DNA of 64,000 bases, taken from assembly GCA_037693485.1 (NCBI GenBank), contig CM075352.1, positions 71,116,001 to 71,180,000 on the forward strand, in the 5' to 3' direction. Below the pieces are notes generated by a model. The model saw only the letters and a list, made by a program, of their open reading frames with translations, was not told the origin of the DNA and ran no database searches. Below are positions 22,244 to 35,347 of this stretch, one piece after another (the first letter of the stretch is position 1; each line of letters starts with the position of its first letter). This DNA is from Kitagawia praeruptora (taxonomy: Eukaryota > Streptophyta > Magnoliopsida > Apiales > Apiaceae). The position numbers were made by a program, and so were the translations under genes.

Positions 22244-22427
22244 ATAAATGAAGGGTTAGGATTTTTAAAAAAAATCTGAAATGTTCTATAGAAACTTTCT
22301 ACATACCTGAGAATCCTTAACACGATTTTAACAATGTTGGATGGATAAATGAAAGATTAGGATTAAAAAAAAAAAGTCTAAAACATGTTACAGAAATTTT
22401 CCGCGATATCTGAGAATCCTTAACACG
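22244..22427. repeat. tandem duplication of an about 82-bp unit
   Basis: 22244-22324 and 22345-22427 both start ATAAATGAA and end GAGAATCCTTAACACG, separated by 20 bp. Confidence 0.75.
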
Positions 22428-22849
22428 TAACCCGGGATTTATGTGTTAGCTATTTGCTTGATTTACATGTTTTACATATTTTACTTACATATATTTCATT
22501 GAATATGTATTTTTATTTTCCTGTTTACATATTTTCATCGCATATTAGCTTAAAACCCTTGTGATGTACGAATTTTTTTGATATGTAACAAATTTTGTTT
22601 TATGTTACAATTATATTTTTATATAATCGTTATTTACAATATTTTATTTTAATTTTAATATTAATAATTTAGTATGAATTTAATTAATGATATGCATGGT
22701 TTAAAAATATATTATAAAATTTTAAAATAAATATTTCGTTGATAGAATTCGAACCTTGAATATAATATATTTAATCATTAAATCTAATGGTTTTGATTTT
22801 TTACTAAAAATATAATAGTCATTATTCGTGGTATACGAATTTTTATTAT

Positions 22850-23600
22850 ATTTTGTTAATGATTAGAAGATATGATGTGATATTTTTGGTTATATATTAA
22901 TTATTGCTAGATATGATATGATTAGAAGATATGATTGATGTTTTTAGGTGTTTATAAAAGGTTATAGCTTTCAACTAAAAGTAAATGTGAAAAGACGATC
23001 GACTAATTATTTTTAATTATATTATGTTATTATTTATTTAAGATGTTTTAATAGCATAGATATTGTATAGATTTTTCTTTAGAATAAAGGTTAAATTATA
23101 AGTAAATTCACGAAATAATAAAAAATATATACTAAAAAATAGATACCAATTTTTTTAATGTTTCGGCTATTATATAATTAATTAATTTTAATTTCATATA
23201 ATTTAATATACTATTGTTTACGGATTATACTAATATTTCATTATCATAAACAACATATGTATACATATTTTTAATATATTTTATTAATAATTGAAAAATA
23301 TGATGTGATATTTTCGAGTATATATTAATGATTGTAAGATTAGTTTTAAATTAAAAAGGTAATGTGTTTTAATTCGAAAGAAAATATTAATGATTGGAAG
23401 ATATGATACGATTAATGTTTTTAGGTAATATGATGTGATTTCGGGTATATATTAATGATTGTAAGATTAGTTTTAAATTAAAAAGGTAACGTGTTTTAAT
23501 TTGAAAGAAATATTAATGATTAGAAAATATATATGATACAATTGATGTTTTTAGGTGTTTATAAAAGGTAATATTTTCAATTAAAAGTAAATTTGAAAAA
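22850..23600. repeat. diverged local duplications in AT-rich DNA
   Basis: Blocks containing ATTAATGATTGTAAGATTAG, GATATGATGTGATATTTT and GTTTTTAGGTGTTTATAAAA recur two to three times. The clearest pair is about 23285-23405 and 23418-23525. No gene present. Confidence 0.6.
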
Positions 23601-23603
23601 AGG

Positions 23604-25691
23604 TGTTGTGACCAAAATCTTGCATTGAGCAGATTTAGGCCCATGATGAGTTTTAGGTCCAATCCACATGAAAAGAGGGTGTTTTAGATGGCTTCCAGGG
23701 TACCCATGGTAACCCCTGGAAACTGATAAGGGTTCCTGTATAATAGGGCTCCCGGATGACAAGGCTCCCGGAAAGCAGGCTTCCCAAATAGCCTACCGGA
23801 GGGGCTACCGGAAGGGCTACCAGAGGGGTTACCGCCGGAACCCCCAGCTTCCCTTGAAGCCTGACAGAAACACCGATTCAGAGTAGGACAACCATCAGGT
23901 AGGGCTTCCAGTATGTTGGTCCCGGAATGTATTGCAGAAGGGGGGTTGAATGCAATACTAATAAATTTCAAAAACTATTTCAACAACATAAATAGAAATT
24001 GTAATTTACTTGTAGAAGAAATGCATTTACAAGTTATATCTTGCACAGTGTTTCACAAAATAAATGTTTTATTTATTTTGCAAAGTTTTGCTACAACCTT
24101 GATAACAAAGTAATTCTCAAGCTTCGGTTTCTCTAGAGATTACAGTAATAGAGATACACTTAATTATGTGATAGAGTGTTCCCTTTTATAGATTGATAGT
24201 TGGATCTTTTTCTACTATACTATCACTATCAACATGGGTTGTTGAGTTGCTGTCATATTCCTTTTGCAGCTCATTACACGTTTTATTCCCATGTGATTAT
24301 CTAATAATTACATACAAAGTAACTTTAGATACTTTCCACATTTGAGCCACCCAGATCTAGCAGTTATCAAATTTATCTTGCTCTAGACTTTACAGGTTGC
24401 TCCATGTGATCTCTCGAGCTTCTGTTATAGACTTTAAAGCTTGCTGTAAAGTTTGAATGTTGCAGCACGCCTGCTTCTTTTGAACATGTACTCTGTCGCT
24501 TAATTTGACTTAGAAAATTCCTAAATAAAGTTGATTCTGTATGACAGTATGTTTGCCGCAAAGTTTGCTGTCAAAGGATTGTGCTTTGGTTGACAGTAAG
24601 AATTCCCCGCAGAGGATACTGTCGAGAATTCTAAACTTGCTGTCACAAACTATATGTGAAAGTTGTTGTCATCAGAATTTCCGCCAATGTTGCTGTCACG
24701 ATAAAACTTGCTGTCGACTCAATGAAACTTGCTGTCGACCTAGGCAACATGCTGTTTCCTTGTAACCTTACTGTCAATACTTGACAGTAACTTTTATTCC
24801 TGCTGTCGAACTTATGTATTTCTTGAGGCTTGAACATAATCGAACTTCTTCCAAGAATTACAATTATAACATGACAGTACATATTTAATTACAAGAAAAA
24901 CATTTCTGGCTACGACAGTATGTTCTACTTAGTTAAACTAAGTATACCAATGAATTTAGTTAAGTTGTCTAATCTATCACCCATAAATCCCAACAATTGG
25001 GCTACCAGAGAGGCTACCGGGTGGTACCCCCAGCTTCCCCCGGAAGCTTGATAAGGCCGCCAGATTGGATAAGGCAGACCTCCTACTTTTTAGGAGCACG
25101 TTTCTACAGCTGAAATACACCTCTAAACGGATAATTATTCAGTTATTTGAAGATATACATCATAATTACATGATAAATCCTTCATTGTTGAGATAAACAT
25201 CAATGGATAGGCTTTCAACAGTCCTGATATGACTTGGAAACATGATAACTATATCACAATCAGTTGATATACGTAAATATCAGTCATTATCTCATCATAA
25301 ACGAGATAACTCATCACAAACAACTGAACATATCAATCAAGAACTACATTCGGGCTTGATCCACTATAGTATGTAGGCAGTTTACGTGGTCTCTTCTCGA
25401 AACGCACGTTGATACTTAGAGCATGTATACTCCGGTACACGTTCACTCTCATAATTAGGGTTCTTGGCAGGCCAACATTCAGTCCTTGAGCTCTAATTCC
25501 TGTAGATTCAGCCCCAACCATCACCAAAACACCTTCCCGTGTTCTTCGGTAACCCTTAGCCATGAGCCTTCCCGGGCGTCTAGCCATAAATCTCCAACTG
25601 CGAGCCTTTCCGGGCAGTTGGGCGATTCCATATTCAAAGGCGCTATTCTAGCAACGGCCTCCACATAGTTGTGTAAAATCCTCCCACAACA
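23604..25691 (+). repeat. 5' LTR of element B, split by a solo LTR
   Basis: Begins TGTTGTGACCAAAATC and ends CTCCCACAACA just before the primer site; net length about 1.0 kb without the inner insertion. It carries many GGCTCCCGG and GGCTACCGG words. The segment near 25330 (AAGAACTACATTCGGGCTTG) matches the TATA region of the D LTR, but the TATA box itself is changed to CACTATAGTATG. Confidence 0.7.
23914..24995 (+). repeat. solo LTR of copia type
   Basis: Starts TGTTGGTCCCGGAATGTATT, continues with GAAGGGGGGTTGAATGCAA, and ends CATAAATCCCAACA, a form typical of Ty1/copia LTRs in plants. No internal region or partner LTR adjoins it. A matching 5-bp target duplication was not found (CAGTA against ATTGG), so orientation and ends are inferred from the TG...CA borders. 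Contains a dense CTGTC/GACAG cluster at 24540-24920. Confidence 0.65.
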
Positions 25692-25693
25692 AT

Positions 25694-25711
25694 TGGCGCT
25701 AGAAGGAGGGG
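25694..25711 (+). other. primer-binding site of element B
   Basis: TGGCGCTAGAAGGAGGGG, two bases after the LTR, is identical to the site in element D. The matching tRNA was not identified. Confidence 0.6.
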
Positions 25712-25739
25712 CTTTAATTATCGTCTTTTGGAGGCAAAA

Positions 25740-26757
25740 ATGTTTGACCGCTCCGGCAATGATGAAACGCCGTCTAACGGTATTGACAAAGAAAATGGTG
25801 ATAAAAAGCATATTGCTACTATCCATGACATGTATCAGTACATTAAACGAATGGGAGAAAAATTGGACTCCCTTGAAAGAGCTTCTGAATTGAAGAAGGA
25901 GTGTGAAATCGAGCTTAATCCATTGCCAAAACGAGATGAACAATACGGGATTGGATGGCCTGATTGTTGGCCGGAAACCGCACAGAATGGGCGAAATTTC
26001 CCCTAAAAGAAGTAATCTGAATAGATCTCAGATGGGGGCTCAAAAGGACCTTCGAGGACCAGTGCAATCAGGGTGCCATGGGGGCTTCCACCAGGGATCC
26101 CGCCTAGGGGTACCATGGCATCATCATGAAAGAATGGGCGAAATTTCCCCTAAAAGAAGTAATCTGAAGAGATCTCAGATGGGGGCTAAAAAGGACCTTC
26201 GAAGACCAGTGCAATCAGGGTGCCAAGGGGGCTTCCACCAGGGATCCCGCCTAGGGGTACCATGGCATCATCATGAAAGAATGGGCGAAATTTCCCTTGA
26301 AAGAAAAAATCTAAAGAGATCTCAGATGGGGGTTCAAAAGGGCCTTCGAGGACGAATGCAGTCAGGAAGCCAATGGGGCTTCCACCAGGGATCCCACCTA
26401 GGGGTACCAAGGCATCAGCATGAAGGGCTCCCATTGGAAACCCATAAATACCAAGGCCAGAATGAATCTCAAGCGTATAGCCATGTCAGTGAAGAAAAGT
26501 TCATATCCTTTGGAAGCCTAGGAGCCGGATGGATAAAGCATAACGCAATCTTCCGACATACTTGCGGGCAACCGGGAAATGAATCTGGACCCTATGGATG
26601 TAGAGTATATACCCTCCAATGGGCTATCGGACCCATTTATTCTTGAAAGGCTGAACAAAGCCTGGGGGGCAGATGGGCCACCACTCCCTAAGTTCTGTGC
26701 AATGAGTGGCATCCCCGAATATGATGGAAGCTCTGATCCGGTAGAGACAAAAAATCA
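25740..26757 (+). pseudogene. N-terminal gag of element B, frameshifted
   Basis: The ATG at 25740 (MFDRSGNDETPS) opens a frame that stops at 26006. The reading then moves to the frame of 25984-26646, which holds three copies of a 49-residue repeat, and then to the frame of 26579-26757 (KFCAMSGIPEYDGSSDPVE). SSDPVE is the start of the gag capsid block, matching TTDPVEYL in element D. It is cut there by A2 and resumes near 38184. At least two frameshifts make it non-functional as read. Confidence 0.7.
25984..26424 (+). repeat. three tandem 147-bp repeats within gag of element B
   Basis: Units start AGAATGGGCGAAATTTCC at 25984, 26131 and 26278, period exactly 147 bp (49 codons). All three stay in one frame and encode RMGEIS...GVPWHHHE-type units. 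The first two are closest; the third differs more. Confidence 0.9.
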
Positions 26758-28291
26758 CCCAAGCGTACGTGGTCACAAGTAATACATGTATAAGTCAAGT
26801 TCGTTCCCATAGAGATCTGGTTTTTAATTCAATTTAGTACCTATGCAACAATGTATGGTTTTAATTCACTGCTAAGACAAATATCAAATTTGGATTTTTA
26901 ATTATCTAAATTAAACTAAGATGCAAATTATAAAACTAAGACTTAAATTAACTAATGAGAATAGAAATCGAATTACTTATATGAGAATAAACATGGAATC
27001 CTAACTTCATTATCTATTTCACTTAGAGTCGCTGCCTTTAATCAATACATGCGATGATTTTGATATCTGATCGAATAACACGAAACAAGTAAACGCTACT
27101 TCTCAGTATACGAATACCAAACTAAACATACATCAACAAAAGAGATAGAAGATGAATAGACACCTATCATGTTTAGACCCTATATCTCTATAGAAATTGA
27201 AAACATAAAAGTTTAAGCACAAGTTATCCACTTAGATCACATAGGGCAGCATAATATCTCTATTTACGCCACAAATCATGATGTTAAAACATCAACCTAT
27301 CCTATGCTAGCATGGCAAGTTCTAAATCTCAAGATCCACTCTCGTTTAGCAAGAGATTAACAAATTAGATGTTAGCTACGCATCTAAATACGTGAAACAC
27401 AACCATACGAGGATATCAAGAATTCACCACACATAAATCTTTAAGGCATGCAATCTACTAAACTACATAGATAAATCCGCTAGGATCCCACGACAACGAT
27501 TAGCTCATAATTGAACCGTTCGTCATCATGGGATCAAGTGAAACCATGATAAAAACAAAGGTTGAAAAATAATGTATCCTAATAGAAGAAAACAAAAGAT
27601 AAAGTAGATCTAGATCTCCGTTGCTTGTCACGAGCGTTGGTGAATCCTTCTCCAACTTGTCTTCCTTGCTTCTCTGAAAAGAACGTGTTTTTTATGTCCC
27701 CCAAGTCGTGTATTTATAGCCCCAAGTTGCCTTTCCATCAAGCAATTGCCATCTTTGAATTGGAATAGAAGTATGACAATTTCCATCTTTAAACGGGGTA
27801 TGATTAGCAATTTCCATGATTACAACTGATTCTGGAATGTTCCCACCGTCCAAAGTGATTGCCATATTGATTAGAAGTAGATTACAAGGCATTCTCCTAT
27901 TTGAAATTGAATTCAGCAAGTTTCTGTCGAGGCCAGGCGTGGCCGCGCGCACTTCCTATTGTCCCCAGGCGCGCCTGCGCTGTTCATTCAACACTGTTCC
28001 TCCAAGCGTGCCCGCGCGCTCCAACAGCCTATTCCAAGCGTGCCCGCGTTGTGGCTATTGATCATACAGAACTGCAACTTGCCTTTTGCTGATTTTTCCT
28101 CCGTCTTCAAATGCAATTCCCGGCACTTGATCTATTGACCTTTAAAACACCATATAGCTACTGGAAAGCCTGCAAATAATGTCCTACACAATTCTACACA
28201 AAAACTCGTTAAAACACACGATTACTTGAGATCAAGACACCAATTTAAGCCGAAATGGAATGATCCAAGTGGATATAAAATCCACTTATCA
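26749..28291 (-). repeat. 3' LTR of element A2
   Basis: About 1.54 kb. On the minus strand it begins TGATAAGTGGATTTTATATC and its outer end is slightly eroded. A minus-strand TATAAATA lies at 27711-27718. A GC-rich patch near 27940-28050 stands out from AT-rich surroundings. It shows the empty site of the CACTA insertion at about 27568. Confidence 0.85.
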
Positions 28292-28308
28292 CACCCCCAA
28301 ACTTAAAC
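28292..28308 (-). other. polypurine tract of element A2
   Basis: The plus strand reads CACCCCCAAACTTAAAC; on the minus strand the G-run and purines directly precede the 3' LTR. Confidence 0.65.
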
Positions 28309-29765
28309 CGATGCTTGTCCTCAAGCATAAATAATTACAACTATTTACAACTAACTAGTACCACTTCCGTAGGTGATCACGGTTGCATTTGGCATATGCA
28401 ACAAGCCCTTTAAACCCCTAGGCAGTCCTAGTGGACGAGTAAGGTCTCGTGAGGGCCTATAGTGAATGTACCCATAAAATCCATCTAACTAATAATGCAA
28501 TGCAATGCATGAATGCAACTAATATGAAAATGCAAAGATCCCCTCAAACTTACCAAAACCAACTAACAAGCAAATATCTCAAAGAATGCAACAAATCCAA
28601 GTAGAGCTCGACTAAGTCCCCGTATACTAACAATACATGAACAGAAACGTGCGTGTGTACGATGCTCATCAGAAATACTTCCAAAACTAGGTCAAAAATC
28701 ATACATGTCCTTCGCCAAGACAATCACAGGTTTATAAATAGAATAGACTGTAGACATTTCATATCTTAGAAACACCTCCATCCTCATTCAAGTTAGCCTG
28801 GAATTCATGCTTTATTACTACACTACGACACATACTACTATATACAATACGCATGCTTATTTAACCGTGCAATGAATGAGACCCCAAAAGGCTTATACAA
28901 TAATACCCATGTAGCGAGTGTTAGGTCAGCAATCCCAAACCACAAGGGCTTTAGGATACTAGGACTAAGTCCCCTCAGACTTAATTACTCGAGTATTAAA
29001 GAGCTCACTCGTGGTTAATTTTGCATATAAACAATTAACTATTGACTCTTTTTTTTTCTTTTTTTTTCTTCTTTTGACATTTTTTTTTCAATCTAGAATG
29101 AGCATTCTCATTTCCAACCCTAGACTACTCATATAAATATGAGCCGGCTAGTAGCCATTTGACACATATCCAACAACTAGCATGAAATCCCTGGTTTCCC
29201 CCAACTTAGAATTTAATGCTCCTACGCCATCAAGGGAATAACGAAAATTCTAAATATAAACAAGTGATTAAATCTCAAAACATCTAAACAATCGTGACCC
29301 TAACTTAGCCCAAAAGCACCCAATGAGACTGTGTAAAAATTTTGTTCCCGTAACATGCAAGTCAATTTCATAGGAACTATAAATTAGACATCTACCTACC
29401 AATCAGAATCAGCTTGTCCTAAGGGATCATGATATATGCATGCCATGAAAATGCAACTAACATGAACTCACATGGTATACGAAAAAAAAATAGAATGTCC
29501 TACATGAAACAAACATAAATAATACGAACATACATGAATGAATTACTACTATTATGCAAAACATGATATCCTATATGAACACAATATATAAACAACTACT
29601 AATCCCCCAAACCACACACCCTCAAACTTCAAAGATTCAATGTCCTCATTGAATGGAAGTAAATACGAGAATAGTAGGAAACATACCTAATCATCGGAAC
29701 CACATGGGTTGCCTCCCACGAAGCGCTGTCGTTAACATCATTTAGCCGGACAAATATGATTCAAA
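28309..29765 (-). other. non-coding 3' region of element A2
   Basis: About 1.45 kb between the gag-protease frame and the 3' LTR, with T-runs at 29048-29090 and no coding frame. The matching region in element C is 57510-59042, which shares blocks such as the GGCTAGTAGCC words around the poly-purine runs. Confidence 0.6.
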
Positions 29766-32477
29766 TCATGGTGGCTCGAAGATCGCATTCGACTTGTCCT
29801 TAGCAGAAGTACCATTCACCCATTGTTTGACAACCTTCTTGTTATCTTCCCACATCTTTTCTAAATCAAACTTAACTTTGCCTCTTCCTCCAATCGACTT
29901 CTTCTTTTTCTTCTTCACACCTCTAAGGTGTTTATGCTTTACAGTTGATTGATAAGAACACTCTTCTACCTCATCATCCATGATCCACCTTCGTAACACA
30001 TTATCTTGACACACTTTAAAAATCACCAACTCATCATTCAGAAGGACATACTTCAAATGGGATGGAAGTTTTCCGAGCTTGACATTCGAGAGATCTCGAA
30101 CTGAAGAACTGTCAATGGGATCACTGATGTGATGCTTTAGCATATTCGTGTCCGACTTTTCGCTCAATAACTGATCAAACTTCTTTCTCTGACCCGTATC
30201 AACCATTTCCACACTGAAACACTCTTCATCCTCTGTCGGAAATTTCATAGCCTTGAACACATTAAAGGTGACATTCTGATCTTGCACCCCCATTGTAAGC
30301 TCTCATTTTTGCACATCGATCAAAGTACGACCCGTAGCTAGAAAAGGCCTTCCCAAGATTATGGGAATTTTCTTGTCTTCTTCGAAATCTAGAATCACAA
30401 AATCAGCAGGAAATATGAGCTTATCAACCTTCACCAAGACATCCTCTACTATACCCCTCGGATAAGTGATAGATCGATCAGCCAACTGCAAAGAGATGTT
30501 GGTTGGCTTTGGCTCCGGTAGACCAAGTTGCTTGAAAACAGACAAAGGCATGAGATTAATGCTAGCTCCCAAATCACATAAGCATTTGCTGAATGAAAGG
30601 TTGCCAATAGTACACGGAATGGTGAAACTTCCCGGATCTTTAAGTTTCGGTGGCAACTTCTGTTGCAGGACAATACTACACTCCTCTGTCAAAGCCACTG
30701 TTTCAAATTCTTCCAACCTTCTCTTCTGTGACAAAATATCCTTCATGAACTTTGCATATCTTTGCATCTGCTCCAATGCTTCAACAAAAGGAATGTTAAT
30801 GGACAGTTTCTTGAAAACATCTATAAACTTTTGAAACTGTTTATCTTGACTTTTCTGCAAGCGTCCAGGATATGGAGGAGGCGGATAGATCTGAGTATTC
30901 TTTGTAGACTGCTCCGGAGAAGCTTTAACAGGTTCCTTGCTCTTCTTTAATTCACCATCTTGCTGATCAGCCACTAAATCAGATTTCTCAATTTCTGGCA
31001 CTGCAGATTTTTCAACCTACTGATTCTGAACATCTTCATCTTCTTTAGTCGTTGATTTTGGATCTGTTGTAACCCTTCCCGATCTCAAACTAACAGCCTT
31101 CACCTGCTCATGGACCTCCCTTCTACCTGGATTAGCCTCCGTATCGCTAGGAAGAGTTCCTTGTTGCATATTTAATAAGGCACTTGCAAGCTATCCCATC
31201 TGGTTCTCCAAGGTCTTGAGAGAGACATCGTTGCTTTTAATCATCAACCTCAATTCATCCATTTCTGACTTTTCATTAGAAGATTGCCCCGCATGATCCT
31301 GGGGCTGTTGCTGCTGAAATCCCGGAGGCTGATATGGTTGCCTTGGAGTATACTGCTGTTGATAGCCTTGATTGAATGGTCTTTATTGCTGTCCCTGAAA
31401 CTGCTGATACGGCTGAGTTTGTTGAGCACCTTGATTGTTGCTCCAGCTGAAATTATGATGATTCCGATTATTAGAATGATAAGTGGCTGGAACTGATGCA
31501 TCAGGTCTCTGGAAATTACTCACGAACTGTGCTGATTCAGAAGAGATAGCACACTGATTCGTCTCATGTGCGCCCGCACATAGCTCATAAACACTAGCCA
31601 CCTGCTGAACTCCATAATTTGCAAGAGAATCCACCTTCATAGTCAAAGCCTTCAACTAAGCTGCTATAGCTGAAGCCGTATCCACTTCAAAAATACCTGC
31701 TACCTTGCCTTGAGAAAGCCTCTGGGTTGGATTCTGATATTCACTAGCAGCCATCGTCTCAATAAGATCATAAGCTTCATCGTAGCCCTTAGCCCATAGA
31801 GCTCCACTTGACGCTTCATCTAGCATAGGTCTAGACTGTGCTCCCAACCCATTGTAAAAACTATTAATAACCATCCAATCAGGCATGCCATGATGTGGAC
31901 ACCTACGAAGCATCTCCTTGTATCGTTCCCAAGCCTCACACAGAGATTTTCCAGATTGCTGCTGAAATTGAGTTAGCTGGTTCCTTATTGATGCAGTTTT
32001 CGCCATAGGAAAGAATTTAGTAAGAAACTTCTGAGCAAGATCCTCCCATGTAGTAATGGGACCAGGTGGTAGAGAGTGTAACCAGCCCTTAGCCTTATCC
32101 CTCAGAGAGAATGGGAAAAGTCTCAACTTGATAGCATCATCCGACACACCATTGAACTTGAAAGTATCACAGATCTCGATAAAGTCCCGAATATGCATGT
32201 TAGGATCCTCCGTAGAAGCACCCCCAAACTGAACCGAATTCTGTACCATCTGAATAGTGCCCAGCTTGATTTCGAAGTTATTAGCTGTGATGGCCAGCCT
32301 GATAATACTAGACTGGATGTCATTGATCTTCGGCTGAGAATACTCCTTCAATGCCTTAGCTGCTGCTGCATCTGCCATCTCTATTGTAGTTTCAAATTCC
32401 TCTTTCTTATTCTCCTTATTCTCTACAAGATCATCTTCTACCAGTTTTTCTATACGAGCTTGCAAACGTGTTTGCAT
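29766..32477 (-). pseudogene. gag-protease frame of element A2, broken by stop codons only
   Basis: One continuous frame with no frameshift found from MQTRLQARIE (32477) to the stop at 29766. It is interrupted by in-frame stops at 31656-31658, 31383-31385, near 31190, near 31016 and 30303-30305. Gag capsid (IRDFIEICDTF to INSFYNGL), a CELC-type knuckle with HETNQC, and a protease segment with CDLGASINLMP followed by IILGRPFLATGR are all visible. The tail (KLGKLPSHLKYVLLND, then basic KKKKKK) parallels element C. No reverse transcriptase motif follows. Length and order match the C copy. Confidence 0.85.
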
Positions 32478-32593
32478 ACAAACTCAAGTACCTGAAACAC
32501 CACGAAACATACAAACTAAGTAAGAAATCCGAGTCAGTGAACGCTAACGACCACTATTGACAAGCACATAAACTAAAAATAAAACACCGATGA

Positions 32594-32611
32594 TCCCCGG
32601 CAGCGGCGCCA
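32594..32611 (-). other. primer-binding site of element A2
   Basis: Plus-strand TCCCCGGCAGCGGCGCCA equals the 3' end of plant tRNA-Asp with one mismatch (expected CAACGG), the primer used by Athila elements. Confidence 0.8.
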
Positions 32612-34429
32612 AAAACCTGTTAACACAAAATCAAGCAAGCGTACGTGGTCACAAGTAATACAGGTATAAGTCAAGTTCGTTCCCACAGAGATCTGGTTTT
32701 TAATTCAATTTACTACCTATGCAACAATGTATGGTTTTAATTCACTGCTAAGACAAATATCAAATTGGGATTTTTAATTATCTAAATTAAACTAAGATGC
32801 AAATTATAAAACTAAGACTTAAATTAACTAATGAGAATAGAAATCGAATTACTTATATGAGAATAAATATGGAATCCTAACTTCATTATCTATTTCACTT
32901 AGAGTCGCTGCCTTTAATCAATACATGCGATGATTTTGATATCTGATCGAATAACACAAAACAAGTAAACGCTACTTCTCAGTATACGAATACCAAACTA
33001 AACATACATCCACAAAAGAGATAGAAGATGAATAGACACCTATCATGTTTAGACCCTATATCTCTATAGAATTTGAAAATATAAAGGTTTAAGCACAAGT
33101 TATCCACTTAGATTACAAAGGACAGCATAATATCTCTATTTATGCCACAAATCATGATGTTAAAACATCAACCTATCCTATGCTAGCATGGCAAGTTCTA
33201 AATCTCAAGATCCACTCTCTTTTAGCAAGAGATTAACAAATTAGATGTTAGCTATGCATCTAAATACGTGAAACACAACCATACGAGGATATCAAGAATT
33301 CACCACACATAAATTTTTAAGGCATGCAATCTACTAAGCTACATAGATAAATCCGCTAGGATCCCACGACAACGATTAGCTCATAATTGAACCGTTCGTC
33401 ATAATGGGATCAAGTGAAACCATGATAAAACCAAAGGTTGAATACACTACGCCATAGATGGCCTATTGCAACTTTTGGGCATGGGTGTTACCACTAAGGA
33501 TGTTACCATAGGTATAAAATTTTTGAGCTATCGCAACCTTGTGATTGTGGTATTACCAAATCCTCAAAAGTATGTTACTATAGCTATAAAGGTGTTAACA
33601 GTGGGTAACACCATGTGATGTGTTACTATAGAGTATTCATGAACAAAATTTTTATGTTATTTAAAATTAATGATTTAATAATTATTTGACTTTAAAAATA
33701 ATATTTTAATAAAATCGTTGAAGTTATCGTTATAAAAATTAATATTCAATCAATATTTTAAAATATTAAATATTTTTGATAAATTTATAATAAAGAGGTT
33801 TTAAAATAAAGTAATATCCAAAATTTTTTAAATTTTATTTATAATCATTAAAAAATTTATTAAAGAAAATGATAGTTTGTAAAGACTCATAATTGTTATA
33901 TTATAATTAAAAAATAAATTTTGTAATTACGATTTAAAATATGAATAATTCAATTATTTAATAATTATAATTTAATATCAAGAAAAAAAATAATTTGTAA
34001 TATTTTTTTAAAAAAATGAAAGTAGAGTAAATTATTGAGGAGAGTTGAGCTGCAAACAAAATAGGGAGTGGTAAACAAAATTTGATTTGCCTCAAATTTT
34101 ATTTCCCTCTATCACCTCTCACCCACAAAACCAAACACAAACAAAAAATTTAACCAATTTTCACCTATAATTAAAAATAAAGTAATATTAAATTTTTTTA
34201 AACTTTGATTAAAATCATTAAAAATTTTAATAGAGGAAATAATAGTTTGTATGAACTTTGTATTATTACAAATAAAAAGTAATTAAATATTAGTTATTTG
34301 AGTAATTATTTTACATTATAACTAATTAAAATGTAATTTAGATATTTCACAAAAAAGTAAGAATTTACCGGATAAATAATTTTTTTAAAAACAAATATTA
34401 ACAGTAGAGACTAAAATATTAGAGCGGCA

Positions 34430-35340
34430 AAAAGCCCGCCCATACTGAAATTTTCACTTAAACAAAAAACACTCAACCCTCACTTTAACAAAAACACTCT
34501 CTTTCACAGACCACTCTCTCTCCCTCGTAGAAATTTCTCTCTCGGAGTATCATCTCTCTCGTTTCAAGTAGGACATCTCAAGTTTCTCAATGAGGCTTCT
34601 TAATTGATTTAAGGCTTCAATTTTTGGCTTTGTATTGAGGCTTCACTTCAAATTAGGGATTCTCCTCAATCGATTTCTTCACTTCAAATCAGGGGTTTTT
34701 CTATTTGAGTTCAATTGATTCGATTTTTTCACTTAGATTACTTCAGTTTCAATTAATTGTTCTCTCTATTTGATTACAGGGCCTTGGATTTGGATTAGGG
34801 CTTTAATTTTGGGACTTTCGATTTAGGGCTTTTCGATTTGGGCTTGGATTTGTAGGTATTACCCTCTTCCGATTTGTATCTTCCGATTTGTATGTATATG
34901 TGGATGCATGTTTGTATGTATGGTGTTATGTATGTGTTTACCTGCTACTATACATTTAATTCATGTTATAGTTCTTAACACAAAACTAAATTTGGCTAAG
35001 TTATTCTTCCAATTAAATGAACTGCTGGTTGATTCGTGGTCAAAAATGATGATTTAAAGTATTCCTTGCATATTAAAATTCAGGCGCTGCTGCATGTGCT
35101 TGCTGATGTAACTCTTTGAGCCTTGCAATTAACCTTTTTTATTTCCGCTTAATTTAGCTACAATTAATTTTTGGTAAATGAAATTTCTGATGTTATGGAA
35201 TTATTTTTTTTAGTTTGAAACCGTGACAACTGAAATTGTGAATAATGTATGTATTGTTCAAGTAACAAATAACATGTCACATGTGTTTTTATTTGGTCTG
35301 TTTGTATGTGTTTGGTGTGGCTAGGGGTATTGTATTGTTT
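34430..35340 (+). other. promoter/leader-like and intron-like sequence in the CACTA element
   Basis: CT-rich text (CCACTCTCTCTCCCTCG) and T-rich, AG-ended stretches precede the first recognisable captured exon, as in a plant gene's leader and first intron. No coding exon was identified in this part. Confidence 0.35.
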
Positions 35341-35347
35341 GTAACAG

